Shown here one piece after another: positions 46,172-55,674 of a stretch of 57,176 bases of DNA (its first letter is position 1; every line of letters starts with the position of its first letter). A program made the translations under genes and the position numbers. The notes below the pieces were generated by a model. The model was not told the DNA's origin and ran no database searches. It saw only the letters and a list, made by a program, of their open reading frames with translations. Source of the DNA: Gluconobacter aidae (GTDB lineage: Bacteria > Pseudomonadota > Alphaproteobacteria > Acetobacterales > Acetobacteraceae); assembly GCF_009547075.1 (NCBI RefSeq), contig NZ_WIPH01000016.1, positions 1 to 57,176 of the forward strand. Reading direction: 5' to 3'.

Positions 46172-46714
46172 TCACCTTCTCCGGCGCCGCGCGCCCAGAT
46201 GTCCACCCAGGTTTTCAAGCGCCAGCCGAAGCTCCTCATCCTCGATATCCGGCACCTCGATCTGCACCGGTTTCGGACGCTTCGGCGTCGGCCGCTCGAA
46301 CGCGACCAGATCCTGAACAATCTTCAGACGCTCGATTCCGTATTCCCCCCGCAACCCGCAGGCGACGTTGATACGTTCGATGATCTGGGGCGCCCGATGC
46401 TGAAGCTCCATGGCGATCGGCCCCGCACAGGCCAGCGTCAGCGTCCCCGCGGAAAGACGTCTCGGCTCGGTCTGTTTCGCCAGACGCGGTCCGACAAAAT
46501 CTGCCCAGTCCATCATCAGACGCGCCAGAACCGGCGGCTTCTTCTTGAAGACAGGCTGCGTCAATGCCTGTACGAAAGACCCGATCTGCTTCGCCCCCGA
46601 GCGACGCGGTGTCCAGTTCCGTTCTGACGGCACCCAGCCATCAGGCTCGGGAGCGGCCTTCTTTCGGGCCGTGTTTCGTGTGGGGCGCTTGTCCGAACCG
46701 CGATCCTTCGTCAT
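46172..46714 (-). CDS. dciA: DciA-like replication protein (DUF721)
   Basis: This protein of about 180 residues has a DUF721 domain: FVQALTQPVFKKKPPVLARL, WADFVGPRLAKQTEPRRLSA and GTLTLACAGPIAMELQHRAP, then IIERINVACG. DUF721/DciA proteins load the replicative helicase in bacteria that lack DnaC. Charged, basic segments at both ends suggest nucleic-acid contact. The ATG at 46714 follows GGAACGGAT. It begins ten bases from the divergent mutY start. The perfect parS site lies seven bases beyond its stop. Confidence 0.85.
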   Translation of the reverse strand: MTKDRGSDKRPTRNTARKKAAPEPDGWVPSERNWTPRRSGAKQIGSFVQALTQPVFKKKPPVLARLMMDWADFVGPRLAKQTEPRRLSAGTLTLACAGPIAMELQHRAPQIIERINVACGLRGEYGIERLKIVQDLVAFERPTPKRPKPVQIEVPDIEDEELRLALENLGGHLGARRRRR

Positions 46715-46724
46715 ATCCGTTCCC

Positions 46725-47783
46725 GTGACTCCTGATGCATCCGCCCTGCTGCGCTGGTACGACCACCACCGCCGCATTCTGCCATGGCGCAGCCTCCCCG
46801 GCCATCGTCCGGACCCGTACGCCGTCTGGCTGAGCGAAATCATGCTCCAGCAGACAACCGTCAAAGCCGTCATAGCCTATTACGAGCGCTTCCTCACGCA
46901 TTACCCGACGGTGCAGGACCTCGCGGCGGCCCCGCTCGAAGACGTCCTGCACCTCTGGGCCGGCCTTGGCTATTATGCCCGTGCCCGCAATCTCCATGCC
47001 TGTGCGAAACGCGTCTCCGAACGTGGCGGTTTCCCCGATACGGTTGCAGAGTTGCTGACCCTTCCCGGAATTGGCGCTTACACAGCCCGCGCCATCGCCG
47101 CCATCGCCTTCGGACGCCCCGTCGTCCCCGTGGACGGCAATGTCGAGCGCGTCACCGCCCGCCTGAACGCCATCGAAGATCCCCTTCCGACCTCACGCCC
47201 CCTTCTGGCAAAACAGGCAGCACTCCTGAACGACGATCCTGTCGCCCAGAACCGCCCTTCCGATTTCGCACAGGCCCTGTTCGATCTCGGCGCCACGATC
47301 TGCACCCCGCGCAGTCCTGCCTGCCTGACCTGCCCCTGGCAGACATCCTGCATCGCCCATGCCCGCGGCATCGCAGCACAGCTCCCGGCCAAACAGCCCA
47401 GACAGGCCCGCCCCATCCGCTACGGTGCGCATTTCCTCCTGCATGACAACGACGGCCAGATCCTCCTGCGCACACGCCCCCCCACCGGTCTGCTCGGCAG
47501 CATGGACGAACTCCCCGGAACCGACTGGCGCAGCACGCCCTGGACGGACGAAGAAGCCCTCATCCACGCCCCCTGCCTGACCCACTGGATGCGCAGAGGC
47601 GAGATCCGCCATGTCTTCACCCATTTCACCCTGTACCTCACGGTGTACGAGGCTTGCCTTCCGCAGAGCCATAATGCAGGGATCGATTCCTCTTTCGGCA
47701 CGTTCCGTTCAGCAAAGCGCGCCGCCCTGCCCGGCGTCATGAAGAAATGCCTGGCCCTCACCAGGCAGACTCCGGAGACATGA
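46725..47783 (+). CDS. mutY: A/G-specific adenine glycosylase
   Basis: This enzyme removes adenine mispaired with 8-oxoguanine. The 352-residue protein shows SEIMLQQTTVKAV (catalytic Glu). Its helix-hairpin-helix is LTLPGIGAYTARAIAAIAFG, followed by VPVDGNVERV (catalytic Asp). The iron-sulfur cysteines are in CTPRSPACLTCPWQTSC. A C-terminal NUDIX-like domain includes RTRPPTGLLGSMDELPGT. The GTG at 46725 gives the usual start (RWYDHHRRILPWR). No clear ribosome site is seen, and longer in-frame readings overlap dciA. The stop overlaps the next gene. Confidence 0.92.
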   Translation: MTPDASALLRWYDHHRRILPWRSLPGHRPDPYAVWLSEIMLQQTTVKAVIAYYERFLTHYPTVQDLAAAPLEDVLHLWAGLGYYARARNLHACAKRVSERGGFPDTVAELLTLPGIGAYTARAIAAIAFGRPVVPVDGNVERVTARLNAIEDPLPTSRPLLAKQAALLNDDPVAQNRPSDFAQALFDLGATICTPRSPACLTCPWQTSCIAHARGIAAQLPAKQPRQARPIRYGAHFLLHDNDGQILLRTRPPTGLLGSMDELPGTDWRSTPWTDEEALIHAPCLTHWMRRGEIRHVFTHFTLYLTVYEACLPQSHNAGIDSSFGTFRSAKRAALPGVMKKCLALTRQTPET

Positions 47784-48427
47784 TGACTGACACATCCCCG
47801 ACACTGCGCCTGTGGTTCATGGACTGGCATGGCTGGATGCTTGACCACGATCCGCTGAAAGATGCTCCGACCCGCACCCTTTTCCAGCCAGGCCGCCTGC
47901 CCGGACTCTGCGCCATTGTCCCGGAAACCTTCCAGTTCCCCTATCGGCCGTTCATGGAAAAACGCGTGTCCATGCCCCGGGCTTTTCCAGACATGGAAAT
48001 GCAGGAGCTGCCCCATAACCGGGTCGCCTTCTTCCTGCCGAAGTCTGAGACCTACCTGATCAGCGTCCCTTTTGGGTCCGGTTTCGTGGATTACCATTCC
48101 CCGGCGCAGAAGGAGTGGGAAACCTTCTTGCCCCTGACTCTGGAAATGCTGCGGGGCCTCTCCCTGCTCGTGACTCCTGACGCCCTGAAACTGGAAGACG
48201 ACACGAACACAGTCCTGCCAACACCAATATTGCAGGAGAATATGATCCTCAGATTCGGCGACAGGAACCTCCCCCTGTTCTTGAACACCGACGTCCTGAC
48301 CCGGATCGGCCACATCATGCCCGGCACGAATGCCTCGATCGACCTGACATGGCAGATCGACATCGCACCGACCCCTCTTGTCGTGCATCGCCAGGCAGGC
48401 CCGACTCCGGCACCGGAAACACTGTAA
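47783..48427 (+). CDS. Unknown protein coupled to mutY
   Basis: This protein of about 214 residues is rich in Phe, Leu, Pro and Met and has no clear membrane helix or signal. Segments include LRLWFMDWHGWMLDHDPL, ETFQFPYRPFMEKRVSMP and LPHNRVAFFLPKSETYLI. I do not recognise the family. Two ATGs, at 47780 and 47783, overlap the mutY stop; the second is better spaced from GGAG. Translational coupling suggests it is made with MutY, but the job is unknown. Confidence 0.65.
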   Translation: MTDTSPTLRLWFMDWHGWMLDHDPLKDAPTRTLFQPGRLPGLCAIVPETFQFPYRPFMEKRVSMPRAFPDMEMQELPHNRVAFFLPKSETYLISVPFGSGFVDYHSPAQKEWETFLPLTLEMLRGLSLLVTPDALKLEDDTNTVLPTPILQENMILRFGDRNLPLFLNTDVLTRIGHIMPGTNASIDLTWQIDIAPTPLVVHRQAGPTPAPETL

Positions 48428-49083
48428 AACCGGAGACGCGGCCAGTCCCGAAAGGGCCCTCCGGGACGCAGCAACGATATATCCAACCTGAAATGAAAGA
48501 ACCAGACCTTTCTGGTCCTCATCCGTTTCGTGAAAGCCATCCTTCTGTATTAAATTCCCCCTCATGAGAAAGGGTTTTTTCAATTAATTGTAATGTTTGA
48601 TTGATGTCCTTCACAGATAGGATTTTTGTTCTAAATATTCTCGTGTCTGGAGCAGGCAGGTATTTCATACGAAGCCGGTCTGTTTTCCGGCTGTCATGGG
48701 AAGATATGTTATCTAGAGGTTCTTTTCTTGCCGCTTCTGGGGTCCGTCATGACGGAACGGGCCGTCTCTTCTGTTATACTACCCGATATTTAACGACAGA
48801 AAATCGCACACCTGAAGTTCCCGGTTTTTCCACCCCCCTGACGGCACGTCACCTTTCAGCACCCTGCTCCAGACACCTGCCCCCGAACTTCGGTTGGCCT
48901 CATACACTTTTCCCGGACAGGTCCCTTCCCGGCACACCTGTTGTCCCAACTGGCTATGCGGTCCTTCCGGATACCCGTGACCTGTCACCCGCCTTCCTTC
49001 GGTCGGATGACTGCATGGTCCTGTCAGCGAGGCAGATCATCCAGTCATCTGACCGTCCCTATGGCTCCTGAGGTACTGAAATC
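48428..49083 (+). promoter_or_regulatory. Long leader and promoter region of pyruvate decarboxylase
   Basis: This 656-base gap is AT-rich from 48540 to 48800. A weak GTCCCG/CGGGAC stem at 48446-48468 follows the previous gene. A possible -35 box TTCACA (48610-48615) and AT-rich -10 (near 48632) are plausible but weak. An open frame of 156 codons (48601-49071, TTG start) has no recognisable protein character and is probably not a gene. The gap likely holds the pdc promoter and a long untranslated leader. Confidence 0.5.
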
Positions 49084-50775
49084 ATGACTTATACTGTCGG
49101 ACATTATCTTGCCGAACGACTGACACAGATCGGCCTGAAGCATCATTTCGCCGTTGCAGGCGACTACAACCTCGTTCTGCTCGACCAGCTGATCGAACAG
49201 GGCGGCACAAAGCAGATCTATGACTGCAACGAGCTGAACTGCTCCTTCGCCGCGGAAGGTTACGCCCGTGCCAACGGTGCGGCCGCTGCCGTTGTCACCT
49301 TCAGCGTCGGCGCCATCTCCGCCATGAACGGCCTTGGCGGCGCCTATGCCGAAAACCTGCCGATCCTCGTGATTTCGGGCGCGCCGAACTCCAACGATCA
49401 CGGTTCGGGCCACGTCCTGCACCACACGATCGGCACGACGGAATACAGCTATCAGAGGGAAATGGCGAAGCACGTCACCTGTGCCGCCGAGAGCATCACA
49501 TCCGCTGAAACCGCCCCGGCCAAGATTGACCACGTCATCCGCACAATGCTGCGCGAGAAAAAGCCGGCCTATCTCGAAATCGCCTGCAACATCTCGGCCG
49601 CACCCTGCGTCCGTCCGGGTCCGGTCTCGTCCCTGCACGCCCATCCGCGTCCGGACGAAGCCAGCCTGAAGGCCGCTCTGGACGAAAGCCTGAGCTTCCT
49701 CAGCAAGGCCAACAAGGTCGCCATCCTGGTCGGCACCAAGCTGCGCGCAGCCGAAGCCCTCAAGGAAACGGTCGAACTGGCTGACAAGCTCGGCTGCCCC
49801 GTCACGGTCATGGCGGCTGCAAAGAGCTACTTTCCCGAGACGCACCCCGCCTTCCGTGGCGTGTACTGGGGCTCTGTCAGCAGCCCGGGCGCACAGGCCA
49901 TCATTGAAGGCGCTGACGCCGTGATCTCTCTGGCTCCGGTCTGGAACGACTACTCGTCGGAAGGTTGGACGAGCGTTATCAAAGGCGCAAAGGTTCTCGA
50001 GGTCGATCCCGACCGCGTCACCGTCAACGGCAAGACCTTCGACGGCTTCCGCCTCAAGGAATTCGTCAAGGCCCTGACCGAGAAAGCCCCGAAGAAGTCC
50101 GCAGCCCTGACCGGCGAATACAAGCCCGTCATCCTGCCGAAGGCCGACCCGGCCAAGCCGCTGTCCAACGACGAAATGACCCGCCAGATCAACGAACTGG
50201 TCGACGGCAACACCACCCTCTTCGCCGAGACCGGCGACTCATGGTTCAACGCCATGCGCATGCATCTTCCCGAAGGTGCGAAGGTCGAGACGGAAATGCA
50301 GTGGGGTCACATCGGCTGGTCCGTTCCGTCCATGTTCGGCAACGCCACCGCGTCGCCGGAGCGCAAGCACGTCCTGATGGTCGGTGACGGTTCCTTCCAG
50401 CTGACGGCGCAGGAAGTGGCCCAGATGGTCCGCTACGAACTGCCGGTCATCATTTTCCTGGTGAACAACCACGGCTACGTCATCGAAATCGCCATCCATG
50501 ACGGCCCGTACAACTATATCCAGAACTGGGACTACGCGGCTCTGATGCAGTGCTTCAATCAGGGCGTCCCCGGCAAGGAAAGCGGCAAGTACGGTCTTGG
50601 TCTGCATGCCACGACGGGTGCTGAACTCGCCGATGCCATCGCAAAGGCCAAGAAAAACACCCGCGGCCCGACGCTCATCGAATGCAAGCTCGATCGCACG
50701 GACTGCACCAAGACCCTCGTGGAATGGGGCAAGGCCGTGGCCGCTGCCAACTCCCGCAAGCCGCAGATCGTCTGA
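49084..50775 (+). CDS. pdc: Pyruvate decarboxylase
   Basis: This thiamine-diphosphate enzyme converts pyruvate to acetaldehyde and carbon dioxide in the cytoplasm. The 563-residue protein keeps the active-site residues known from the Zymomonas enzyme: Asp27 (AVAGDYNL), Glu50 (DCNELNCSF) and the His113-His114 pair (VLHHTIGT). The cofactor motif begins [17 protein letters not shown] and ends [15 protein letters not shown], and contains the second catalytic glutamate. GAGG lies about ten bases before the ATG. Acetic acid bacteria use Pdc to pass pyruvate to acetaldehyde and acetate. Few bacteria have this gene, so it supports the assignment to this group. A strong terminator follows. Confidence 0.98.
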   Translation: MTYTVGHYLAERLTQIGLKHHFAVAGDYNLVLLDQLIEQGGTKQIYDCNELNCSFAAEGYARANGAAAAVVTFSVGAISAMNGLGGAYAENLPILVISGAPNSNDHGSGHVLHHTIGTTEYSYQREMAKHVTCAAESITSAETAPAKIDHVIRTMLREKKPAYLEIACNISAAPCVRPGPVSSLHAHPRPDEASLKAALDESLSFLSKANKVAILVGTKLRAAEALKETVELADKLGCPVTVMAAAKSYFPETHPAFRGVYWGSVSSPGAQAIIEGADAVISLAPVWNDYSSEGWTSVIKGAKVLEVDPDRVTVNGKTFDGFRLKEFVKALTEKAPKKSAALTGEYKPVILPKADPAKPLSNDEMTRQINELVDGNTTLFAETGDSWFNAMRMHLPEGAKVETEMQWGHIGWSVPSMFGNATASPERKHVLMVGDGSFQLTAQEVAQMVRYELPVIIFLVNNHGYVIEIAIHDGPYNYIQNWDYAALMQCFNQGVPGKESGKYGLGLHATTGAELADAIAKAKKNTRGPTLIECKLDRTDCTKTLVEWGKAVAAANSRKPQIV

Positions 50776-50814
50776 ACAGAACGTCTGATCCTTCCCGGAT
50801 CGTCCGTGTGACAT

Positions 50815-50851
50815 AAAAAAACCCCCCCGTGCCCGGCACGGGGGGTTTTTC
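50815..50851. terminator. Strong terminator after pdc
   Basis: A 12-base GC-rich stem (ACCCCCCCGTGC with GCACGGGGGG) is flanked by A and T runs. It can serve pdc and the converging transporter gene. Confidence 0.92.
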
Positions 50852-50877
50852 TTCTGAAGAGGCTCTCAACCGAAAAA

Positions 50878-51942
50878 TCAGAGCAGACGCGCAATCTTCA
50901 TGAACAGAAACGTCACGGTCATGAAGACGAAACAGACAATGCCCGCCTCCACGGTCCCCATCTGCCCCTGCGCCAGAAACATCCCGCCGGTATTCATGCC
51001 GAAAAACCCGGTCACGAAGGTCGCAGGCAGCATCAACGTGGTTCCGACCGAGACGATATACAGCCGCCGGTTGGTCTCTTCCGCCTGATTGGACCCCAGC
51101 TCGTCCTGCAAAGACCGCGCACGGTCCTGAAGCGCGATCAGATCGTCCAGCGCCGCATGAACCTGCCGCTCGGCCCTGTCCCGAAGTTCGTCCTCGGCCC
51201 AGTCCGGAAGATCCAGATCCTCGTCTTTCAGAACACGATCGATCGGCGTCACCACCCGCCGCAATTCAGTTGCACGACGGCGCACCTTGCCGACAATGCT
51301 ACCCAGATGCCCCAGATCGGAGCGATGCTCGATCAGCAGGAGCACGTCTTCCGCCCGGTCCAGCTCGTCATCCAGATGTCCGAGCTGCCGCCGTACCGTC
51401 CCCGTGAACTCACGCAAGGCGCGGTCGATGATTCCCGCAGGTGTCTTCGGAATCTGATCCGGCTTAAGCGAACGATACGCCGCGCCCAGAACCGGAATGG
51501 GGTTGCGGCGCGTCGTGAGCAGCAGATCGGGCCGCATCGCAAAACGCCAGGCGCAGATGTCCCGGTCTTCTTCGGACAGGGCATCGTCAAACGCCGGCAG
51601 CGCACCCCAGATCAGATCCCCGAACGCCTCGAGCGCAATGCCATATTCCGTCTCGGCCAGCATGGCGCAGACGTCTTCGGGCAGATCCGGCAGATGCGCG
51701 ACATAGCCCCGCGCCGAACTATGTACCGTATCGAAATGCAGCCAGTACCAGCCATCGGTCTCAAGCGGCCGCTCCGGCGCCAGAAGCATTTCCACTTCCG
51801 CCGATCCAAGCGTGCGCAGCTCCTGCCCCGGCACGGCATGAACCGCCCAGACGAGACCGTTTGCAAAAGCGGGCGCGCCGGTTTCCTGATGTTCCGGGTC
51901 CAGAACCGTGAAGGGGAAGTTGTAGGCAGTGCTGTCTGACAC
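50878..51942 (-). CDS. CorA/ZntB-type divalent metal transporter
   Basis: This 354-residue protein has a large N-terminal cytoplasmic domain with long charged helices (RQLGHLDDELDRAEDVLLLI onward). Two C-terminal membrane helices follow. The pore signature FFGMNTGG comes after the first helix (SVGTTLMLPATFVTGFFGMN). The length and the sequence after GMN fit ZntB, a zinc transporter, better than CorA, but the metal cannot be fixed. No metal-responsive regulator lies adjacent. Confidence 0.85.
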   Translation of the reverse strand: MSDSTAYNFPFTVLDPEHQETGAPAFANGLVWAVHAVPGQELRTLGSAEVEMLLAPERPLETDGWYWLHFDTVHSSARGYVAHLPDLPEDVCAMLAETEYGIALEAFGDLIWGALPAFDDALSEEDRDICAWRFAMRPDLLLTTRRNPIPVLGAAYRSLKPDQIPKTPAGIIDRALREFTGTVRRQLGHLDDELDRAEDVLLLIEHRSDLGHLGSIVGKVRRRATELRRVVTPIDRVLKDEDLDLPDWAEDELRDRAERQVHAALDDLIALQDRARSLQDELGSNQAEETNRRLYIVSVGTTLMLPATFVTGFFGMNTGGMFLAQGQMGTVEAGIVCFVFMTVTFLFMKIARLL

Positions 51943-52183
51943 GACATCCTCCTGTTCTCAGGGGGTTCAGGACCGGCAGAACCGGCATGCAGGTTCAACA
52001 GAAACGATAGGACAGTAATCCAGTCCGGCTTCTCGCATGGTCCGCAGATCGACGCAATATACCCCTCTTTCCGCAAACAGAGCCCTCCGCGATGCAACTC
52101 CGACGGGTTGCAGCGGTTATTCCCACACTCCCTGATGAGTCAGCCCCTGACGCAGGGGAACTCCCCTCCGGAAAGGAATGTTC

Positions 52184-52561
52184 ATGTCCATCCGCACGTC
52201 ATTTTTCGTTGCCAGCCTTCTGCTGGGCACTGCCGCCGCCACTCCGGCCGTCATGGCCCAGGCCGTCAGCGCACCCAGCAACGACCAGACGCAGACCTCG
52301 ACTTCGGCCATCCAGAAGGCCCAGAACTCCACGATCAGCCAGCCGAACAACAGTCTGCCGACCAATCCGCGCACGATAACGGAACAGCCGGACCAGCCAG
52401 CGCCGGCCGCCCCCGGCGCCATGAGCCGCACCACGAACGAAACCGGTCCTGTCCCGTCAGACCAGAAGAACGTGCACAAACTCTCCGGCAAGCATCACCG
52501 CTCGCACAGGAAAACGTCTGCTGCGACCGACACGACGCCGCAGACCACATCTCCGCAATAA
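52184..52561 (+). CDS. Exported low-complexity protein
   Basis: This 125-residue precursor begins [20 protein letters not shown] and has a signal peptide probably ending at PAVMAQA. The mature part is Ser, Thr, Gln, Asn and Pro-rich and ends in a basic, His-rich stretch ([12 protein letters not shown]) and a Thr/Pro/Gln tail. I recognise no family. AAGGA is six bases before the ATG at 52184. It is divergent from the transporter and lies upstream of ahcY. It is probably periplasmic or outer-membrane associated. Confidence 0.65.
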   Translation: MSIRTSFFVASLLLGTAAATPAVMAQAVSAPSNDQTQTSTSAIQKAQNSTISQPNNSLPTNPRTITEQPDQPAPAAPGAMSRTTNETGPVPSDQKNVHKLSGKHHRSHRKTSAATDTTPQTTSPQ

Positions 52562-52655
52562 GACGCACGGACCTATTGCCGGGCCCGCCCTTTCCGCGGG
52601 TCCGCCAAGCCTTTATACAGGCAGCCATCCAAAGATGGGCAGCAAGGGCCATTTC

Positions 52656-53951
52656 ATGACGACGCAGGATTACAAGGTTCGCGACATTACTCTGGCAGAC
52701 TGGGGCCGCAAGGAAATCTCCATCGCCGAAGGCGAAATGCCGGGCCTGATGGCTCTTCGCGAAGAGTACAAGGACTCACAGCCGCTCAAGGGCGCACGCA
52801 TCGCCGGCTGTCTGCACATGACCATCCAGACCGCAGTGCTGATCGAGACGCTGATCGCTCTTGGCGCCACGGTCCGCTGGTCTTCGTGCAACATCTTCTC
52901 CACGCAGGATCACGCCGCAGCAGCCATCGCGGCCGCTGGTATCCCCGTCTTCGCCTGGAAGGGCCTGACGGAAGACGAGTTCAACTGGTGCATCGAGCAG
53001 ACCATCCATGCTCCCGATGGCTGGACACCGAACATGATCCTCGATGATGGTGGCGACCTCACCATCATGATGCACGACAAGTACCCCGAAATGCTCAAGG
53101 ACGTGCGCGGCATCTCCGAAGAGACGACGACGGGCGTGCATCGTCTGTGGGAAATGTCCAAGAAGGGCACGCTGAAGGTTCCGGCCATCAACGTGAACGA
53201 CAGCGTCACCAAGTCCAAGTTCGACAACCTGTATGGCTGCCGCGAGAGCCTCGTGGACGCGATCCGTCGCGGCACGGACGTCATGATGGCCGGCAAGGTC
53301 GCCGTGGTTGCCGGTTACGGTGACGTGGGCAAGGGCTCCGCTGCCTCCCTGCGCAACGCAGGCTGCCGCGTGCTCGTGACCGAAGTCGATCCGATCTGCG
53401 CCCTTCAGGCCGCCATGGAAGGCTATGAAGTCGTCACGATGGAAAACGCGGCCCCGCGCGGCGACATCTTCGTCACCTGCACGGGCAACGTGGACATCAT
53501 CACGATCGACCATGTGCGTGAGATGAAGGACCGTGCGATCGTCTGCAACATCGGTCACTTCGACAGCGAAATCCAGGTCGAAGCCTTGCGCAATTACCGC
53601 TGGAACAACATCAAGCCGCAGGTTGACGAGATCGAACTGGCTCCGAACCGCCGCATCATCCTTCTGTCCGAAGGCCGTCTGGTGAACCTGGGCAACGCGA
53701 CAGGCCACCCGTCCTTCGTGATGTCCGCGTCCTTCACCAACCAGACCCTGGCGCAGATCGAACTGTGGACGGCAAAGCCGGGCCAGTACGAAGTCAAGGT
53801 CTACACCCTGCCGAAGTCTCTGGACGAGAAAGTCGCCGCCCTGCACCTCGCAAAGGTCGGCGCGGAACTTTCCAAAATGTCACAGAAACAGGCCGACTAC
53901 ATCGACGTTCCCGTCAATGGTCCGTTCAAGCACGAAGAATACCGCTACTAA
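52656..53951 (+). CDS. ahcY: Adenosylhomocysteinase
   Basis: This enzyme hydrolyses S-adenosylhomocysteine to homocysteine and adenosine, keeping methylation and the methyl cycle running. The 431-residue protein has [35 protein letters not shown] (catalytic lysine and aspartate region), the NAD loop [11 protein letters not shown] and the C-terminal KHEEYRY that reaches the neighbouring subunit. AAGGG lies before the ATG at 52656. It suits the speD-speE and one-carbon genes elsewhere in the window. A hairpin terminator follows. Confidence 0.97.
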   Translation: MTTQDYKVRDITLADWGRKEISIAEGEMPGLMALREEYKDSQPLKGARIAGCLHMTIQTAVLIETLIALGATVRWSSCNIFSTQDHAAAAIAAAGIPVFAWKGLTEDEFNWCIEQTIHAPDGWTPNMILDDGGDLTIMMHDKYPEMLKDVRGISEETTTGVHRLWEMSKKGTLKVPAINVNDSVTKSKFDNLYGCRESLVDAIRRGTDVMMAGKVAVVAGYGDVGKGSAASLRNAGCRVLVTEVDPICALQAAMEGYEVVTMENAAPRGDIFVTCTGNVDIITIDHVREMKDRAIVCNIGHFDSEIQVEALRNYRWNNIKPQVDEIELAPNRRIILLSEGRLVNLGNATGHPSFVMSASFTNQTLAQIELWTAKPGQYEVKVYTLPKSLDEKVAALHLAKVGAELSKMSQKQADYIDVPVNGPFKHEEYRY

Positions 53952-53967
53952 GACAAGGCGGATCAGG

Positions 53968-53995
53968 AAGGGCGAAACCCCGGTGACGCCCTTTT
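53968..53995 (+). terminator. Terminator of ahcY
   Basis: AAGGGCG pairs with CGCCCTT across a loop of about 12 bases, followed by TT. It lies 17 bases past the ahcY stop. Confidence 0.7.
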
Positions 53996-54027
53996 CCGGA
54001 TTTCCTTAACCAACAGGAGTTACACCC

Positions 54028-54420
54028 ATGGGTCTTTTCAGCACCATCATGTCCAAGATCTTCGGACATGCCGAAGCCGCAACGCCGTCCACCAGTGCAG
54101 CCCCGGCCGCCACTGCACCTGCCGCCGCTCCGGCTGCTCCCGCAGCAGCGCCTGCCGCAGCTCCGGTGGACGTGGACGCCGTCCTGTCCGATCTGGCATC
54201 CAAGGCCGGCCAGCCGCTGAACTACAAGACCTCCATCGTGGATCTCCTGAAGCTGCTCGGTCTCGACAGCTCGCTCCAGTCCCGCAAAGAACTGGCCGGC
54301 GAACTGCATTATTCGGGCAGCACGGACGACACCGCGACGATGAACGTCTGGCTCATCAAGCAGGTCTATGCCGAGCTGGCCAAGAATGGCGGCAAGGTCC
54401 CGGCTGACTGGACGCACTGA
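54028..54420 (+). CDS. DUF3597 protein
   Basis: This 130-residue protein starts MGLFSTIMSKIFGHAEAATP, has an Ala/Pro-rich linker (about 24-46), and then a globular domain with VDVDAVLSDLASKAGQPLNY, SIVDLLKLLGLDSS and VYAELAKNGGKVPADW. This matches the DUF3597 family, small proteins of unknown function common in alphaproteobacteria. AGGAG lies eight bases before the ATG. It lies between two terminators, so it is probably a single-gene transcript. Confidence 0.85.
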   Translation: MGLFSTIMSKIFGHAEAATPSTSAAPAATAPAAAPAAPAAAPAAAPVDVDAVLSDLASKAGQPLNYKTSIVDLLKLLGLDSSLQSRKELAGELHYSGSTDDTATMNVWLIKQVYAELAKNGGKVPADWTH

Positions 54421-54447
54421 TCCGCGTCCCGTCCGCACGGACACCAT

Positions 54448-54484
54448 AAAAAAAAGCCCGGCTGGTGACAGCCGGGCTTTTTTT
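54448..54484. terminator. Bidirectional terminator after the DUF3597 gene
   Basis: AAGCCCGGCTG pairs with CAGCCGGGCTT across a four-base loop, with A-run and T-run on either side. It can serve the converging phosphatase gene too. Confidence 0.9.
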
Positions 54485-54498
54485 ATGAAACGCTGACC

Positions 54499-55674
54499 TC
54501 AGGGAAGGATCGCATTCCCCGGCTCCAGCGTCTGCATCGACCGCTCCACACCGGATGCCTGCCCCGCACGCAGTTCCTCAAGCGACTGATGGAAAATCCG
54601 CACTTTGACTTCCACATGCCGGTCCGGATAACGCCACCGCTCGAACGCCAGAACCGTATCCGGCGCCGTACTGTCCGGCTGATCCTCAAACGCCCAGGAC
54701 AGCCCGAAAATCGCCGCCACGGCATCCTGATTGGTATCATGCCCCGCCAGCACCAGAAGCCGCGTGGACCCCGTCACACCCGGAATCTCCGTCACCGGAA
54801 GGTCCGCCAGAAACGCCTGAATGCCCTCAGCCATCACCCCGTTACGCGCCGCAGCCACAACAGGCAGACGCCGCAACATCCGGCTCTCCGCCTCATGAAC
54901 CGGCAGAACGGCTTTCAGAAGCCCCGGAACATCCGCTTTCGCAGACCCGAAAACATCCATCCCAAAGCCCTCGGAATACAGCAGCAGCAGATTTTCCGCC
55001 GCCATGCCACCCCTTGCCACCCCTCCCGAGAGATGCGGCGCGCCTTTCTTCCATTCAAGCACCGCATCATCGCGCAGACACCACGCCGTATGCGCAACAC
55101 CATCACACGCGCCGGGCGCCATTAATGTCTGCAAAGCCTGCAAACCACGCCGAACGTCCGAACTCTTTGAAACGGGCAGCATGGAGACAAACGCCTGCTC
55201 CGTATCCTGCTTCGAAGGCACCGCGCGTCCTGCCGCAATGGCATTGAACACAGGGTCCGGCCCATGCTCCTGCCATTGCGCAGAAACATGACAATTCAGC
55301 GCCAGATTCCGCGCCCAGACCTGGCCGGTCTGCTGCGTCCGATGATCCGCGCCATCCGCCCAGATCCGTACGCCATCGGAACATGATCGTAACGGATCAA
55401 ATCCGAGATCCACATAATGCGTTCGGACAGCCTGAACCATGGCTGCCAGCGCAACGGCCCCGTGCGGCGTCATCTCCCCGGGAGCAACAGACCATTCCGG
55501 CCAATCGAAACCGGTCTTCTCCCGCAAAACCGTCGCAGATGCCGTCGGGCTCCGGATCCCGTGCCGCGACAGAAGCACGACTTTTTCCAGAACTGCCCCC
55601 GACGGCACAGAGGCACCGTCCGAACATCCCGTCAGGGACAGGAGCAGCAGAAGGACAGAAGGCGTCTTTTTCAC
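54499..55674 (-). CDS. Histidine acid phosphatase (lipoprotein), phytase/glucose-1-phosphatase-like
   Basis: This 391-residue lipoprotein has the lipobox LTGC (cysteine 17). The histidine-acid-phosphatase motif LLSRHGIRSPT is at residues 35-44 (phosphorylated His38), and the late proton-donor motif LAGHDTNQD is near residue 308. The family includes periplasmic glucose-1-phosphatase, phytase AppA and related phosphomonoesterases; the substrate is not clear. The start is GTG, overlapping the stop of the upstream TonB-dependent receptor (GTGA), so the two are translationally coupled. The pair may capture a phosphorylated compound at the surface and release phosphate or sugar in the periplasm. 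Confidence 0.88.
   Translation of the reverse strand: MKKTPSVLLLLLSLTGCSDGASVPSGAVLEKVVLLSRHGIRSPTASATVLREKTGFDWPEWSVAPGEMTPHGAVALAAMVQAVRTHYVDLGFDPLRSCSDGVRIWADGADHRTQQTGQVWARNLALNCHVSAQWQEHGPDPVFNAIAAGRAVPSKQDTEQAFVSMLPVSKSSDVRRGLQALQTLMAPGACDGVAHTAWCLRDDAVLEWKKGAPHLSGGVARGGMAAENLLLLYSEGFGMDVFGSAKADVPGLLKAVLPVHEAESRMLRRLPVVAAARNGVMAEGIQAFLADLPVTEIPGVTGSTRLLVLAGHDTNQDAVAAIFGLSWAFEDQPDSTAPDTVLAFERWRYPDRHVEVKVRIFHQSLEELRAGQASGVERSMQTLEPGNAILP

Noticed and set aside
48601-49071. Plus-strand open frame of 156 codons before pdc
   Set aside because: TTG start, no ribosome site, no recognisable protein motif, and AT-rich start region; more likely leader sequence.
52562-52655. Possible S-adenosylhomocysteine riboswitch before ahcY
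   Set aside because: The region is short, and the imperfect GC-rich stem at 52579-52603 does not show the conserved blocks of that riboswitch class.
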